DNA of 64,000 bases, taken from positions 1 through 64,000 of the forward strand of contig CAZBSI010000002.1 in assembly GCA_964494345.1 (NCBI GenBank). The letters run 5' to 3'. Position 1 is the first letter of the stretch, and each line of letters begins with the position of its first letter. This document shows, piece by piece, positions 17,781 to 27,370 of this stretch. The position numbers were made by a program, and so were the translations under genes. Under the pieces are notes generated by a model. That model saw only the letters and a program-made list of their open reading frames with translations. It ran no database searches and had not been told where the DNA came from. The stretch is from DTKD01 sp964494345. Lineage in GTDB: Bacteria > Armatimonadota > UBA5829.

Positions 17781-18276
17781 GGCGAGGAGAAGGGAAAACG
17801 CGAAAAGGCGAAAGAGGCGAAAACCAGAAAGGAATTTTCAGTCGGATTTCGAACCTCGGATNNNNNNNNNNNNNNNNNNNNNNNNNNNNNNNNNNNNNNN
17901 NNNNNNNNNNNNNNNNNNNNNNNNNNNNNNNNNNNNNNNNNNNNNNNNNNNNNNNNNNNNNAAAAGCAGATTTCTCACTGCGTTCGAAATGACAGGGCTT
18001 AGGTGGCTTGGTAAACCGACAACCGTCAACCGACAACCGACTGCCGGCAACCGCGTTCGAAATTACGGAAAGAGAAAACGCGAAAGGGCGAAAGAGGCGA
18101 AAACCAGAAAGGAATTTTCAGTCGGATTTCGAACCTCGGATAGCGGACATCGAAAAAAGCAGATTTCTCACTGCGTTCGAAATGACAGGGCTTAGGTGGC
18201 TTGGTAAACAGACAGCCGACAACCGATAACCGACAACCGATAACCGATAACCGATAACCGATAACCGATAACCCGC
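17781..18276. repeat. Composite repeat field with a period of about 280 bp
   Basis: Units made of family F (GAAAACGCGAAAGGGCGAAAG), a GTCGGATTTCGAACCTCGGAT segment, family A and the decamer family B appear twice in direct orientation; GAACCTCGGAT is at 17851 and again at 18131. The field ends in five consecutive AACCGATA-type repeats (about 18218-18272). It has no credible coding content. Confidence 0.85.
17862..17961. other. Assembly gap (100 N)
   Basis: Exactly 100 N bases lie between two copies of the same repeat unit. This looks like a default scaffold spacer where the assembler could not resolve the repeat number, so the true length is unknown. Confidence 0.95.
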
Positions 18277-18328
18277 CAAAAAGGGTATAAACTGTAGAAT
18301 TACATAACATTGCAACGGGAGGAAGCAC

Positions 18329-19663
18329 GTGCATCATTTTGAGAGACTACCAATTTCGCTGGATATCGCAAATTTGTCGCCTGACGTGAACCGCGGTATG
18401 GTTGTGCAGAGGCGGTCTTTGGCGGAGGCTGTGGATAAAAATCTGCGAGCGAAGACCTGTCCGGGGGCGGATTTCACAGGCTGGTTGAAGCCTGGCGAGA
18501 TTCTGGAGGCGACTGAGGTCGGCCGGATAACGGAGACGGCCGCTAAGCTTCGGGAGATCAGCGATGTGCTGCTGGTGATCGGGATCGGTGGTTCATATCT
18601 GGGTGCGCGCGCGGTGATTGAGGCGCTGGCGGAGGACCCCGATATAGTTGTTTACGCCGGACAGAATATATCCGCACATTATATGAAACAGCTTAGGGAT
18701 AAGCTGGCCGGCAAACGGGTTGCGATAAACGTGATCTCAAAATCCGGAACCACTACGGAACCTGCGTTGGCATTTCGGGTGATGCGCGACCTCATCAAAT
18801 GCGTTGAGCCGCGAGATTGTATTGTCGCCACTACGGACGCCAATAAAGGGGCTCTACTGGAATTGGCGGAACGGGAAGGCTATCAGCGGTTTGTGGTACC
18901 GGACGATATCGGTGGGCGCTACTCCGTGTTATCGGCGGTGGGGCTGCTGCCGATAGCTTATGCCGGGGTCGATATCGACAGGCTGATTGAAGGGGCGGTG
19001 GCGTGCTCGGAGCTGTGTGCGAACCCTGACCCGGAGAAAAACCCGGCGCTGTTTTACGCGATAGCAAGAGGGATTCTATATTCGCAGGGCTACTGTGTCG
19101 AGATGCTGGCCAATTTCGAGCCGAGACTGCACTATATATCCGAGTGGTGGAAGCAGCTTTACGGAGAGAGTGAAGGCAAGGAGAATATGTCACTGTTCCC
19201 AGCATCTGTGGACTTCACCACGGACCTGCACTCGATGGGGCAGTATATACAGCAGGGCAGAAGAATGCTGGCGGAGACATTCGTGATCGTCGAAGGCGGA
19301 GAGCCGCAGGTGAATATTCCGAAATTTGACGACAACTCCGACGGCCTTAACTACCTCGCCGAAGGTGAGTTCAACGAAGCCAGCAAGGTCAATATGGTGG
19401 CATACAGGGCCACCGCACAGGCTCATCGCGAGGGCGGCGTGCCGAATATGACGGTTCTGCTTCAGCAGCTAGACGCACATTCGCTGGGTGCGCTGATTTA
19501 TTTCTTCGAATATGCGTGCGCAATTAGTGGGCTGATGCTGGGGGTGAATCCGTTCGATCAGCCGGGGGTAGAGGCGTATAAGACGATAATGTTCAAGATG
19601 CTTGGCAAGCCGGGTTTCGAGGGCGGAGCCAACGAATCGACATCGGAATATGTGTCGTTTTGA
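18329..19663 (+). CDS. pgi: Glucose-6-phosphate isomerase
   Basis: This 444-residue enzyme interconverts glucose 6-phosphate and fructose 6-phosphate. Family signatures are IGIGGSYLGARA, VISKSGTTTEPA, the GGRYSVLSAVGLLP block and the C-terminal NPFDQPGVEAYK. Length fits the short Bacillus-type family. The GTG start has GGGAGGA about 5 bases upstream. The gene is isolated by repeats on its left and a hairpin on its right. Confidence 0.95.
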   Translation: MHHFERLPISLDIANLSPDVNRGMVVQRRSLAEAVDKNLRAKTCPGADFTGWLKPGEILEATEVGRITETAAKLREISDVLLVIGIGGSYLGARAVIEALAEDPDIVVYAGQNISAHYMKQLRDKLAGKRVAINVISKSGTTTEPALAFRVMRDLIKCVEPRDCIVATTDANKGALLELAEREGYQRFVVPDDIGGRYSVLSAVGLLPIAYAGVDIDRLIEGAVACSELCANPDPEKNPALFYAIARGILYSQGYCVEMLANFEPRLHYISEWWKQLYGESEGKENMSLFPASVDFTTDLHSMGQYIQQGRRMLAETFVIVEGGEPQVNIPKFDDNSDGLNYLAEGEFNEASKVNMVAYRATAQAHREGGVPNMTVLLQQLDAHSLGALIYFFEYACAISGLMLGVNPFDQPGVEAYKTIMFKMLGKPGFEGGANESTSEYVSF

Positions 19664-19712
19664 GGAGATAAACGCGAAAACCGGAAATTAAACAATATTT
19701 GGGGTAGTAGAC

Positions 19713-19746
19713 AAGATGGCCGGGCCTCCGTCCGGCCATTTCGCTG
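19713..19746. repeat. Family E palindrome (GGCCGGGCCTC type)
   Basis: ATGGCCGG and CCGGCCAT are perfect 8-base arms around a short loop. Related hairpins lie at 27170, 30394, 32838, 33060, 33218, 33440, 42320 and 57570. The copy could act as a terminator for pgi but lacks a T-run. Confidence 0.7.
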
Positions 19747-19868
19747 TCTAGTGAAATGATAACCATCTGCGATCTCCCGCCATATTCCGCGAAGCAGGAT
19801 CACTGTGACCTGAAGGTTTTCTCGTGCCGCTGTATAAGTTCACTTTGATTCGATCAACGAGGTGGATG

Positions 19869-20717
19869 ATGAAGAAAATCGGGTTCATAGACTACTATAT
19901 CAACGAATGGCACGCGGATAATTATCCCAGGATGATTGCTGAGAGCGCCTACGCAGGTAAGTTCGAGGTCGCCCTTGCCTGGGAGGAGACCAGCGTGGAG
20001 GGCCGGAAGCCTATTGACGTGTGGTGCGCGGAGATGGGCATTCCGAAGGCCGACAGCATAGAGCAGGTCGTTGAAGAATGCGATTGTCTGGTGGTGCTAT
20101 CCCCGGATAACCCGGAACGTCACGAGGACCTCTCCCGGCTGCCCCTTGCCAGCGGAAAACCTGTTTACGTCGATAAGCCGTTCGCCGATTCATCGGCTGC
20201 GGCCAGGAGAATGGTGGAGAGGGCCAGCGAGTATAAAACCCCGCTTATGTCGTCGTCGGCACTGCGATTCGATTCGACAGTCACCAACGCAAAATCTCAG
20301 ATAGCTGACAACGAAGTAAACTTTTTCTCCGCTCGCGGCCCCGGAGAGTTCGCCATCTACGGCATTCATCAGATAGAGCCGATGGTGACTCTGATGGGAA
20401 CTGGCGCAAAGAGGCTGATGCAGTGCGGTAACGAACAAACAAAGCTGATGATCGTTGATTACGGCGACGGCAGGCGTGGTGTGATTAACCTGATCCCGAA
20501 CTGCCCGTTCCAGTTTGAAGCCAGCTACGGCGAAGGCGGGATTGTGGTCGTCAATGAGATGCAGGATTTCTTCACGCGCTTTATCGATGCGATGCTCGAG
20601 TTCTTCGAGACAGGCGAATCGGTGATCCCGATAGAGCAGACCATTGAGGTCACAACGCTCATCGAAGCCGGCAGTGTCGCTCTAAAGACGCCGGATACGT
20701 GGGTGAATATCGGTTAA
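19869..20717 (+). CDS. Gfo/Idh/MocA-like oxidoreductase
   Basis: This 282-residue protein resembles the NAD(P)-dependent sugar oxidoreductases of the Gfo/Idh/MocA family. It carries DKPFAD (about residue 106), equivalent to the EKP motif, and SSSALRF. The usual N-terminal GxGxxG is not evident (MKKIGFIDYYINEW), so cofactor binding is uncertain. The ATG at 19869 is chosen because GAGGTG lies 4 bases upstream; an upstream in-frame start would add 15 non-homologous residues. The 41362-42249 gene shares the same DKP and SSSxLRF pattern. It converges on the alcohol dehydrogenase, with 11 bases between them. The substrate is unknown. Confidence 0.7.
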   Translation: MKKIGFIDYYINEWHADNYPRMIAESAYAGKFEVALAWEETSVEGRKPIDVWCAEMGIPKADSIEQVVEECDCLVVLSPDNPERHEDLSRLPLASGKPVYVDKPFADSSAAARRMVERASEYKTPLMSSSALRFDSTVTNAKSQIADNEVNFFSARGPGEFAIYGIHQIEPMVTLMGTGAKRLMQCGNEQTKLMIVDYGDGRRGVINLIPNCPFQFEASYGEGGIVVVNEMQDFFTRFIDAMLEFFETGESVIPIEQTIEVTTLIEAGSVALKTPDTWVNIG

Positions 20718-20728
20718 TCGAGCTGCTT

Positions 20729-21715
20729 CTATTTACATATCAGGACGGCTGCCCCGGTGATTTGGCCGCTTCTCAGTGCATCGAGGGCTTTGTTGGCCTC
20801 CGTCAGCGGAAACGTCTCGATATGCGTTTTAACGGGGACTTTCGGTGCAAGCGCCAGCATTTCGTCGCCGTCGTGGCGGGTGAGGTTTGCTACGGATTTA
20901 ATTGATCGCTCACCCCATAGGATGTCGTATGAAAATGAGGGGATGTCGCTCATGTGAATGCCCGCGCAGACCACGGCCCCTCCCTTTGCGACAGCCCTCA
21001 GCGCGGCAGGCACCAGCGGCCCGACCGGGGCGAAGATTATCGCGGCATCCAAGCGGTGGGGAGGGTTCTCGTCGGATCCTCCCGCCCAGACCGCGCCGAG
21101 GCTTCGGGCGAATTGCTGCGTGCTCGCATCGCCGGGTTTTGTGAATGCGTATATCTCACGGCCCTGATAAATCGCCACCTGCGCTATGATATGCGCCGAT
21201 GCGCCGAAGCCATACAATCCCAGTTTATGTGCATCTCCGGTCAGAGTCAGCGATCGATAACCGATCAGCCCGGCACATAATAGCGGCGCGGCTTGTGCAT
21301 CCGGGTAGCCTTCCGGGATGAAGAAACAATATCTCTCATCGGCGACGGTATATTGAGCGTAGCCGCCGTCGATGGTGTAGCCGGTAAATCGCGCGTGGTC
21401 GCAGAGATTTTCACGCCCGCTGCGACAGTATGGGCATGTGCCATCGGTCCAGCCCAGCCAGGGCACGTCCACTTTGTCGCCAATCGCGAATCGCTCGACA
21501 CCTTCGCCGAGTTTGCTGACCGTGCCCACGATCTCGTGACCGGGGATAACAGGCAGTTTGGGGTTTGGCAGTTCGCCATCGACAAGATGCAGGTCAGTGC
21601 GGCAGACGCCACACACGTTTATCTCTATCTGCACCTGCCCCGGTCCGGGTTCTGGCACGGGGATGTCGACTACCTGTAGCGGTTCGCCGGGTTGGTTCAG
21701 TCTCATCGCGATCAT
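20729..21715 (-). CDS. Zinc-dependent alcohol dehydrogenase family protein
   Basis: This 328-residue medium-chain dehydrogenase/reductase oxidises an alcohol with NAD(P). It shows the catalytic zinc ligands (GVCRTDLH and PGHEIVG), the structural zinc cysteines (CPYCRSGRENLC) and a Rossmann segment at about 165-190 in which the usual GxGxxG is GFGASA. It most resembles the AdhA-like group. The ATG lacks a clear Shine-Dalgarno; an ATG four codons inside is possible. It is probably cytoplasmic. Confidence 0.88.
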   Translation of the reverse strand: MIAMRLNQPGEPLQVVDIPVPEPGPGQVQIEINVCGVCRTDLHLVDGELPNPKLPVIPGHEIVGTVSKLGEGVERFAIGDKVDVPWLGWTDGTCPYCRSGRENLCDHARFTGYTIDGGYAQYTVADERYCFFIPEGYPDAQAAPLLCAGLIGYRSLTLTGDAHKLGLYGFGASAHIIAQVAIYQGREIYAFTKPGDASTQQFARSLGAVWAGGSDENPPHRLDAAIIFAPVGPLVPAALRAVAKGGAVVCAGIHMSDIPSFSYDILWGERSIKSVANLTRHDGDEMLALAPKVPVKTHIETFPLTEANKALDALRSGQITGAAVLICK

Positions 21716-21809
21716 GACAAATCAGCCTCTGCTCAGATGACGCTCAATCCGCCTCTGTTTACCGCAACTTCAGATGACACCAAACCAACCGGGCGTATGT
21801 TTGTTTATT

Positions 21810-23252
21810 CTATGGCGCGATTAACTCAATCTTACCCAGCTTATACCTGCGATGTCCGTCGTCGTCTTTAAGTGGCAGAGCGATCACCGGGGTGCCGTCG
21901 CGCTTGCCCACCGAGACGTAGACATCGTAGACGCCGGGCTTTGTGGTCGGGGCGATGACTCCCACCCGGAACTCACTTTGATGCGTCGCCACAGGAGCCT
22001 TGCCCGCTGCGGCCACTTGCAGGCTGCGCATATCGAAAGAATCATCTGCCAGCACTGAGACGATGCCGCCCTTTTCGTCTTTGAGAGTGAGGGCCATATA
22101 CCCGCCGGGATAACACGGAGCCACCCCCGCATTTGCCCAATTTGAGCTGACTTTGAACCAGTCCCCGATTTTGACCTTCTCAGGCCAGCTTATCTCCCGA
22201 AGCTGTAGCCTGTAGCCAAGGCGGAGGTTGATGCGGTCGATGAGGTCACGGTTTTCCTCCAATTCGACACGCGGCCACCAGTGAATCGACATGTAACTTG
22301 CATGATAATCCTCGATAGCCTTTAACAGCAACGACCCGCTGCCCCAGTTGCCGCGACTCTTAGAGCCACCGTAGTGCTCATGTTCCAGAATAACCGGCAG
22401 CTTCGGCCAGAACTCCTGCGCCATCTCCGCGTGATACCAGTGATTAGGCGGGGCCTGGACGAGGATGCTGTCATCGTGTATTGTGACGCCTTTTGAAAGC
22501 GCATAATCGGTAAGCGGGAAGTGGCGGCCGGGTTTATCGTGACCGACTATGTCATCGGAGATCGCAAGCAGGGTCTTTTTGAAATATTTAGTATGTAAGT
22601 CGATGTGCTTGCGGATAATTTTATCGGCTTTGTCATCGGGGACCTGGCTGGTCATAAAGGTATGCCCCTCACCCCATAGCCCGTAGCTGCCGATATGCAC
22701 GTAGGAGACATTTGGGTCGCCATCGTAGCGCGCCGCCAGGGTTTTGATCAGGTTTTCGAGCTTATTAAGGAATATTTTGTCACCAAAATCCGGGTCCCAG
22801 CACCACGCTCTGTCGGATTTGGGGGCGGGGCCTTTGCCGAACTCGTAGTAGGTCCCCTTCGCCCCGGCGTCTTTGACCCATTCGGGGGTTCCAAAGGCGA
22901 TCCAGTTCTCCGAAGCGGTAATGTTCAAACCTATGCGCTTGCCCTTGTCTATCCAGCGCTGGGCGACGGTATCGAGCAGGGGCCAGTTGAACTTCCCCTC
23001 TTCCGGCTCAATCATCGACCAGGGTATGCGCATAAATACAGTGGATACTCCCGGAAAATCGTCCACCGTGTCGGAAGGTTCGAGTTGGGAACCGTAGTTG
23101 GTCGGCACATTGGAATAAAAATATAACACCCAGCCCATATCCGGGTTCACAAGCGCCGCTTTCGTGTCGACGGGTTTGATTGTAACCAGCGTTTGCGCAG
23201 ATACGACAGAAGCCGACAGCACCAAAGCCGCAGCGATCATTGCAGTGTTCAT
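21810..23252 (-). CDS. Secreted DUF4832-type protein with a TIM-barrel-like N-terminal region
   Basis: This 480-residue exported protein starts with a signal peptide (about 1-19). The first 320 residues look like a glycosidase-type barrel: FMRIPWSMIEPEEG resembles the GH42/GH5 beta-strand, and HIGSYGLWGEGH may hold an acidic catalytic residue. The last 130 residues match the DUF4832 beta-sandwich style (NWANAGVAPCYPGG). The ATG at 23252 is chosen because AGGAGG lies just upstream, inside the longer GTG-started frame. It is probably a polysaccharide-active enzyme; the substrate is unknown. Confidence 0.75.
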   Translation of the reverse strand: MNTAMIAAALVLSASVVSAQTLVTIKPVDTKAALVNPDMGWVLYFYSNVPTNYGSQLEPSDTVDDFPGVSTVFMRIPWSMIEPEEGKFNWPLLDTVAQRWIDKGKRIGLNITASENWIAFGTPEWVKDAGAKGTYYEFGKGPAPKSDRAWCWDPDFGDKIFLNKLENLIKTLAARYDGDPNVSYVHIGSYGLWGEGHTFMTSQVPDDKADKIIRKHIDLHTKYFKKTLLAISDDIVGHDKPGRHFPLTDYALSKGVTIHDDSILVQAPPNHWYHAEMAQEFWPKLPVILEHEHYGGSKSRGNWGSGSLLLKAIEDYHASYMSIHWWPRVELEENRDLIDRINLRLGYRLQLREISWPEKVKIGDWFKVSSNWANAGVAPCYPGGYMALTLKDEKGGIVSVLADDSFDMRSLQVAAAGKAPVATHQSEFRVGVIAPTTKPGVYDVYVSVGKRDGTPVIALPLKDDDGHRRYKLGKIELIAP

Positions 23253-23360
23253 AAGCCTCCTCACTAATCTCCAGCCGCCTGATGTCCGATTATAATACTG
23301 TAAAGACTATATCATGTAAGGCTGTGCTTAGGAATAGTATTTGCGAAAGCTCCGGTCGCG

Positions 23361-23389
23361 TTGACAGTGGGGCAGACGGGTGTTATACT
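23361..23389 (+). promoter_or_regulatory. Sigma-70 type promoter of the PP2C phosphatase gene
   Basis: TTGACA (23361-23366), a 17-base spacer and TATACT (23384-23389) preceded by TGT make a strong promoter with an extended -10. Transcription would begin about 30 bases before the ATG at 23428. Confidence 0.75.
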
Positions 23390-23427
23390 GCGTCCGGCTG
23401 CTCACAGGTCAGCAAACGGAGACCATC

Positions 23428-25692
23428 ATGCTCAAGGGAATCGCGAAGACCGGCGAAACTTTCCCGCCGGAAGATCGGCAGAGTATATTGGTTGCATTAT
23501 CCAATTTGTCCAAAATCTTAGGCGCCTCCGAAGCTGGATCGACATTCACGGTTGTGGCTGAGACCGCTGCCACTTTGCTTCGACTCGAAAGAGCCGTGAT
23601 TTTCGTGAAAAGGGACGGCGATGTGCTGTCTGTCGCCGGCGGAGTGGGAGCCGTTGATGAGCCTTCCTTCGCAGCCGGAGCCTGCCGGGTGGCTGAAGAG
23701 GCTATGCTCGGCGCAGGGCCGGTAGTGTTTTCAGACGCGATTTCAGATAGAGCCCCTGGCGCTCAGGAGCTTTCAAAGTCGGGTGTATCCTCCGTGCTGA
23801 GCGTCCCCTTGCAGGTCGGGCGGAGGAGCGTAGGGGCGATTGTGGCGGCATCAGACACTCCGCGCGTGTTTTCATCCTCAGATATAGAACTTCTTCACAC
23901 CATCTCAAGCCAGATCGCACTGAGGGCTTGGGAGGATATGCCGGCAGTTGAGACTACCGATCAGGCTGAGCTTATCCGACTTGCTCAAAGGAAAATCCAG
24001 GAACTGTCACTGGTAAACCAGGTCAGCGGAGCCGTAAACTCGACTCTTGATCTCGATGAGCTTATAGATATCGCCCTGGAACAGAGTATGCTGGCGCTGG
24101 GAGCTGATACGGGGTCGCTGATGCTGGTCAACGAGGAGACCGGCAGGCTGGAGATCGCGGCGGCGCGGGGGCTGCCGAAGAGGACGGTCGAAAAGACTTC
24201 GCAAAGAATCGGCACCAGTGTGGCGGGATGGGTTGCGCTGCACGGAGAGAGCGTGCTGGTGTCCAACGCACATGCCGATGGTCGGTTCAAGATGCCGTTT
24301 TACCGGGACGATATCACCTCGGCGGCATCCGTGCCATTGAAGTCGAAGACTGCGGTGATCGGGGTTCTTAATATGAACACCACCCGGCCCGACAGAATGT
24401 TTGACGAACGAGACCTCGCGCTGCTGGGGACGGTGGCAAATGAACTGACGGTGGCGATCGATAACGCCCGGCTGTATGCGCGTGTCAACCGCCGCACAAA
24501 GCAACTCGACAGTCTTTTGACGATCTCCAAAACTGTTACTGCTACCCTGAATCTCGATGAGCTTATGAGGCGGCTTACCGAGGAAATCACCAAACTCTTT
24601 GTGCTGGATGCCTGTGCGCTGATTCTGCTGGATGATTTGAGCGGTCGGCTGCGATTGGGTTATGGGGCCGGTTTGAAGACTCGCAGGAGATACGCATACT
24701 ACGACCTCGCGTCCCCATTTGCCGCGCAGGTGGTCAAGACCAAAAGCAGGCTGGTGATAAAGGATATTCGCAGGTCAAAAAACTTCGCCACGGAGATATC
24801 CGAGCGCGAAGACCTGCGCTCCGCGCTTTGTCTGCCCCTTAAGAACGCGGGCAAACTGGTGGGGATAGCGGTCGGTTTTACAAAAGACGTGCGCGTTTTC
24901 CCGAAGTCGCAGATACAGATGATGCGGCCACTCGGCGAACTTGCGGGCGTGGCAATTCGCAACGCCAGGGTGTATCGTCAAAAATATAAAATGGCGGAGA
25001 TTCTCACACAGAGGCTGATGCCTTCGACCATTCCGGGAATCGAGGGGCTGGATATCGGGCACAAGTTTATGCCTGTTCACGAGGTCGGGGGAGATTATTA
25101 CGATTTTCTGAAGATGGATCAGGGCAGGCTCGGAATCGTGATGGCGGATGTGTGCGGACACGACGTGGAGGCCGCTGAGTATACCAGTATGGGCAAGCAC
25201 GTCATCAGGGCCTATGCTCGGGAGCACCAGTCGCCTGCCCAGGTTCTTAGTAAGACCAATGATCTGATATGCGAGGACACCCGCGCCGAGGTGTTTATCA
25301 GCGCTTTCTATGGCGTTATTGACCTGCAGGGCCGGGTTATTAGATATGCAAACGCGGGCTGTGAGCGTCCGGTGCTGTTCAGGCCAGGCGATGGTACTGT
25401 TTCAAGGCTTGAAGCGGATGGCATGCTGCTGGGTATTCGTGCGCACACAAATTTTGACGAAAGTGAAATCGGCCTTAAGTCTGGTGATATAATAGCAATG
25501 TATACGGATGGATTGACCGAGGCCGGGGATGAGAATGATCGTTTCGGCGACGATCGAGTGGTGTCGGTAATAGCCGCTAATGCCAGGCTCGGCGCGCAGC
25601 AGATAGCGGATTCGTTGTCTTGTGCGCTCGCCGATCATGTGCGAGGCCAGATGAGCGATGATGTCGCGATCGTGGTCGTAAAAGTGTTGTAA
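23428..25692 (+). CDS. Triple-GAF sensor with SpoIIE/RsbU-type PP2C phosphatase
   Basis: This 754-residue soluble regulator has three GAF-like domains (about 30-170, 200-365, 385-530) and a C-terminal PP2C phosphatase (about 545-754). The metal-binding aspartates are intact in GGDYYDF, ADVCGHD, YTDGLTEA and SDDVAIVVVK. Proteins of this design dephosphorylate STAS-domain antagonists and so release a sigma factor. The ATG at 23428 has GGAG upstream; an earlier frame start at 23380 would add residues inside the promoter. The RsbW-like gene 66 bases downstream is the expected kinase partner. The signal sensed is unknown. Confidence 0.9.
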   Translation: MLKGIAKTGETFPPEDRQSILVALSNLSKILGASEAGSTFTVVAETAATLLRLERAVIFVKRDGDVLSVAGGVGAVDEPSFAAGACRVAEEAMLGAGPVVFSDAISDRAPGAQELSKSGVSSVLSVPLQVGRRSVGAIVAASDTPRVFSSSDIELLHTISSQIALRAWEDMPAVETTDQAELIRLAQRKIQELSLVNQVSGAVNSTLDLDELIDIALEQSMLALGADTGSLMLVNEETGRLEIAAARGLPKRTVEKTSQRIGTSVAGWVALHGESVLVSNAHADGRFKMPFYRDDITSAASVPLKSKTAVIGVLNMNTTRPDRMFDERDLALLGTVANELTVAIDNARLYARVNRRTKQLDSLLTISKTVTATLNLDELMRRLTEEITKLFVLDACALILLDDLSGRLRLGYGAGLKTRRRYAYYDLASPFAAQVVKTKSRLVIKDIRRSKNFATEISEREDLRSALCLPLKNAGKLVGIAVGFTKDVRVFPKSQIQMMRPLGELAGVAIRNARVYRQKYKMAEILTQRLMPSTIPGIEGLDIGHKFMPVHEVGGDYYDFLKMDQGRLGIVMADVCGHDVEAAEYTSMGKHVIRAYAREHQSPAQVLSKTNDLICEDTRAEVFISAFYGVIDLQGRVIRYANAGCERPVLFRPGDGTVSRLEADGMLLGIRAHTNFDESEIGLKSGDIIAMYTDGLTEAGDENDRFGDDRVVSVIAANARLGAQQIADSLSCALADHVRGQMSDDVAIVVVKVL

Positions 25693-25758
25693 AGTCCGTT
25701 TTTGTATTGAACCTCTTCGGAGCACCTACAGTGGTAGTCAATACTCACCGATAATCCT

Positions 25759-26226
25759 GTGTACTACAGGAAATACTACACGCCTGAAGAGCAGGAGATC
25801 GTGAAGTTGAAGCAAGGCCACGTCGTCGAATTAGACATACCCAGCGCTCCGGAGTATGTAAGCATCGTGCGCCGGGCCGTAGAGGGAATCGCTCGACGGA
25901 TGGAATTTGACGAAGTTCAGATCGAGGACCTCAAGCTGGCGGTTGGGGAAGCGTGCACTAATGCAGTGCGGCACGGATGCCCCAGCGACGAGCTTCAGCA
26001 CATCGCCGTACGCTGCACAGTTGAAGACGGCGGCCTTTACGTGGAAATCCGAAACGATATCAGAGACTGCAACATCCCCAGCGTCCCCGATCAGCCCGAT
26101 GTCACCCGCGAAGGCGGCTTCGGACTCTATCTTATAAGAAAACTGATGGACGAAGTCGACATTGTTTGGGAGCCGGAGACTGCGGTGGTTAAGATGTTCA
26201 AGCGCCTCAGCCCCGATCCCGTGTAG
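25759..26226 (+). CDS. RsbW-like ATP-binding anti-sigma factor/serine kinase
   Basis: This protein of up to 155 residues has a GHKL ATPase fold. It carries the N box (EACTNAVRHG) and the G2 region (EGGFGLYLIRKLMDEV). The G1 motif is degenerate: where D-x-G-x-G is expected it reads RNDIRDCN, so ATP binding or kinase activity may be altered. The GTG at 25759 lacks a Shine-Dalgarno. In-frame GTG at 25801 or TTG at 25807, behind AGGAG, are plausible real starts. It follows the PP2C gene and probably forms a partner-switching pair with it; no STAS antagonist is encoded nearby. Confidence 0.8.
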   Translation: MYYRKYYTPEEQEIVKLKQGHVVELDIPSAPEYVSIVRRAVEGIARRMEFDEVQIEDLKLAVGEACTNAVRHGCPSDELQHIAVRCTVEDGGLYVEIRNDIRDCNIPSVPDQPDVTREGGFGLYLIRKLMDEVDIVWEPETAVVKMFKRLSPDPV

Positions 26227-26228
26227 CT

Positions 26229-27035
26229 CTAAGCAATCTCGATTTTCGCCATAGACCCCAGTGCGGCGCCATCAAGGGCATACAGGGCGTCCATTAACTC
26301 CACCGAGAACGTGCCGGGGCGATCCCCGGAAGCCTTAGCAGCAACCTCACCTGCGATAGCGAAAGCAGTTAACCCTCCAACCGCTGCTATGAATGGATCC
26401 TTCTGAACAGCGGCAAATGCGGCCACGGCGACGTTGGACATGCAGCCAGTGCCGACTAACCTACTAAGCATGACGTCTCCATTTGCGATAGTTGCTGTAC
26501 GCTTGCCGTCACTCACGACATCTATGGGGCCTGTAATTGCAACTGTACAGCCATAATTCGAAGCGAGCTGGCGGGATATTTCAGCCGGATCACCCGATGC
26601 TGCAATAGACTCCACGCCCCTTACCTCCGCTGCGATACCCGCAAGGGTGGCGACTTCTCCGAGGTTGCCTCGCACGACGGAAATCTTCAATTCCTGAAGC
26701 AATCTTTTGCTGGAGTCGATTCTCATTTTAGTGGCGCCTGCCCCGACTGGGTCGAGAATAACGGGTATGCCCAGCTCGTTTGCCCGTTTTCCCGCGAGTT
26801 CCATAGCATCTACCCAGGATCGCTCCAGCGTGCCGATATTAAGCACCAAAGCCCCGGCAATGCCGACCATCTCCTCGACTTCTTCAACAGCATGAGCCAT
26901 AATCGGCAGCGCACCGATGCAAAGAGTGGCATTGGCGGTCTCGTTCATCACGACGTAGTTTGTTATGCTGTGGACAAGCGGCCGCCTGGCACGAATGCTG
27001 TCCAGGTCGTGAGAAATTGTCTTGATTATATCCAT
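26229..27035 (-). CDS. thiM: Hydroxyethylthiazole kinase
   Basis: This 268-residue enzyme phosphorylates 4-methyl-5-(hydroxyethyl)thiazole for thiamine salvage. Visible family motifs are PLVHSITNYVVMNETAN, GALPIMAHA, ILDPVGAGAT and the catalytic GTGCMSN with GGLTAFAIAGE after it. Length is typical. A perfect TATAAT (27059-27064, minus strand) lies just upstream. No thi-box/TPP riboswitch motif was found in the upstream 100 bases, and no thiE or thiD neighbour is present. Confidence 0.93.
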   Translation of the reverse strand: MDIIKTISHDLDSIRARRPLVHSITNYVVMNETANATLCIGALPIMAHAVEEVEEMVGIAGALVLNIGTLERSWVDAMELAGKRANELGIPVILDPVGAGATKMRIDSSKRLLQELKISVVRGNLGEVATLAGIAAEVRGVESIAASGDPAEISRQLASNYGCTVAITGPIDVVSDGKRTATIANGDVMLSRLVGTGCMSNVAVAAFAAVQKDPFIAAVGGLTAFAIAGEVAAKASGDRPGTFSVELMDALYALDGAALGSMAKIEIA

Positions 27036-27251
27036 AATTCACCTCGAATCCGGCTGTTATTATATGATAGCCGACTGCTTCGATGATGGGAAGTGGGAGG
27101 AAGGCTCTTGACGGGTGGTGATCGCGGAATTGTGATTTTATTGCCAACCGGCGCAATCAACAATAACGTAGTGTCCGATCTCGATCTCGGACAATTCCAT
27201 CGTGAAATGCTGTTTGGTCAGGCCAGAGGCACGTTCGCTGCACTCACCGCA

Positions 27252-27305
27252 CCCCTCGTCATTTCGAGCGAATGCGAGAAATCTGCTTTTTTCGTTGTCT
27301 GAGGT
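27252..27305 (+). repeat. 54-bp direct repeat, left copy, flanking the NYN cassette
   Basis: A perfect 54-base match to 28232-28285 in the same orientation. Its core is a family A unit of the GCGAATGCGAG subtype, which I see nowhere else in the window, followed by TTTTTCGTTGTCTGAGGT. The two copies bracket the NYN gene and its promoter. Confidence 0.9.
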
Positions 27306-27370
27306 TGACAAACGGCATATTCGTGATTTTCACCCACGTTTCGGCTGCGCGCCGAAGCAGCCGGTAGACC

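Noticed and set aside
18120..18190. tRNA-like TTCGAACC segments in repeat blocks
   Set aside because: The TTCGAAC motif is part of dispersed repeats; no acceptor, D or anticodon stems can be formed around it.
27036..27150. TPP riboswitch before thiM
   Set aside because: No thi-box CTGAGA-type core or matching helices were found upstream of the gene.
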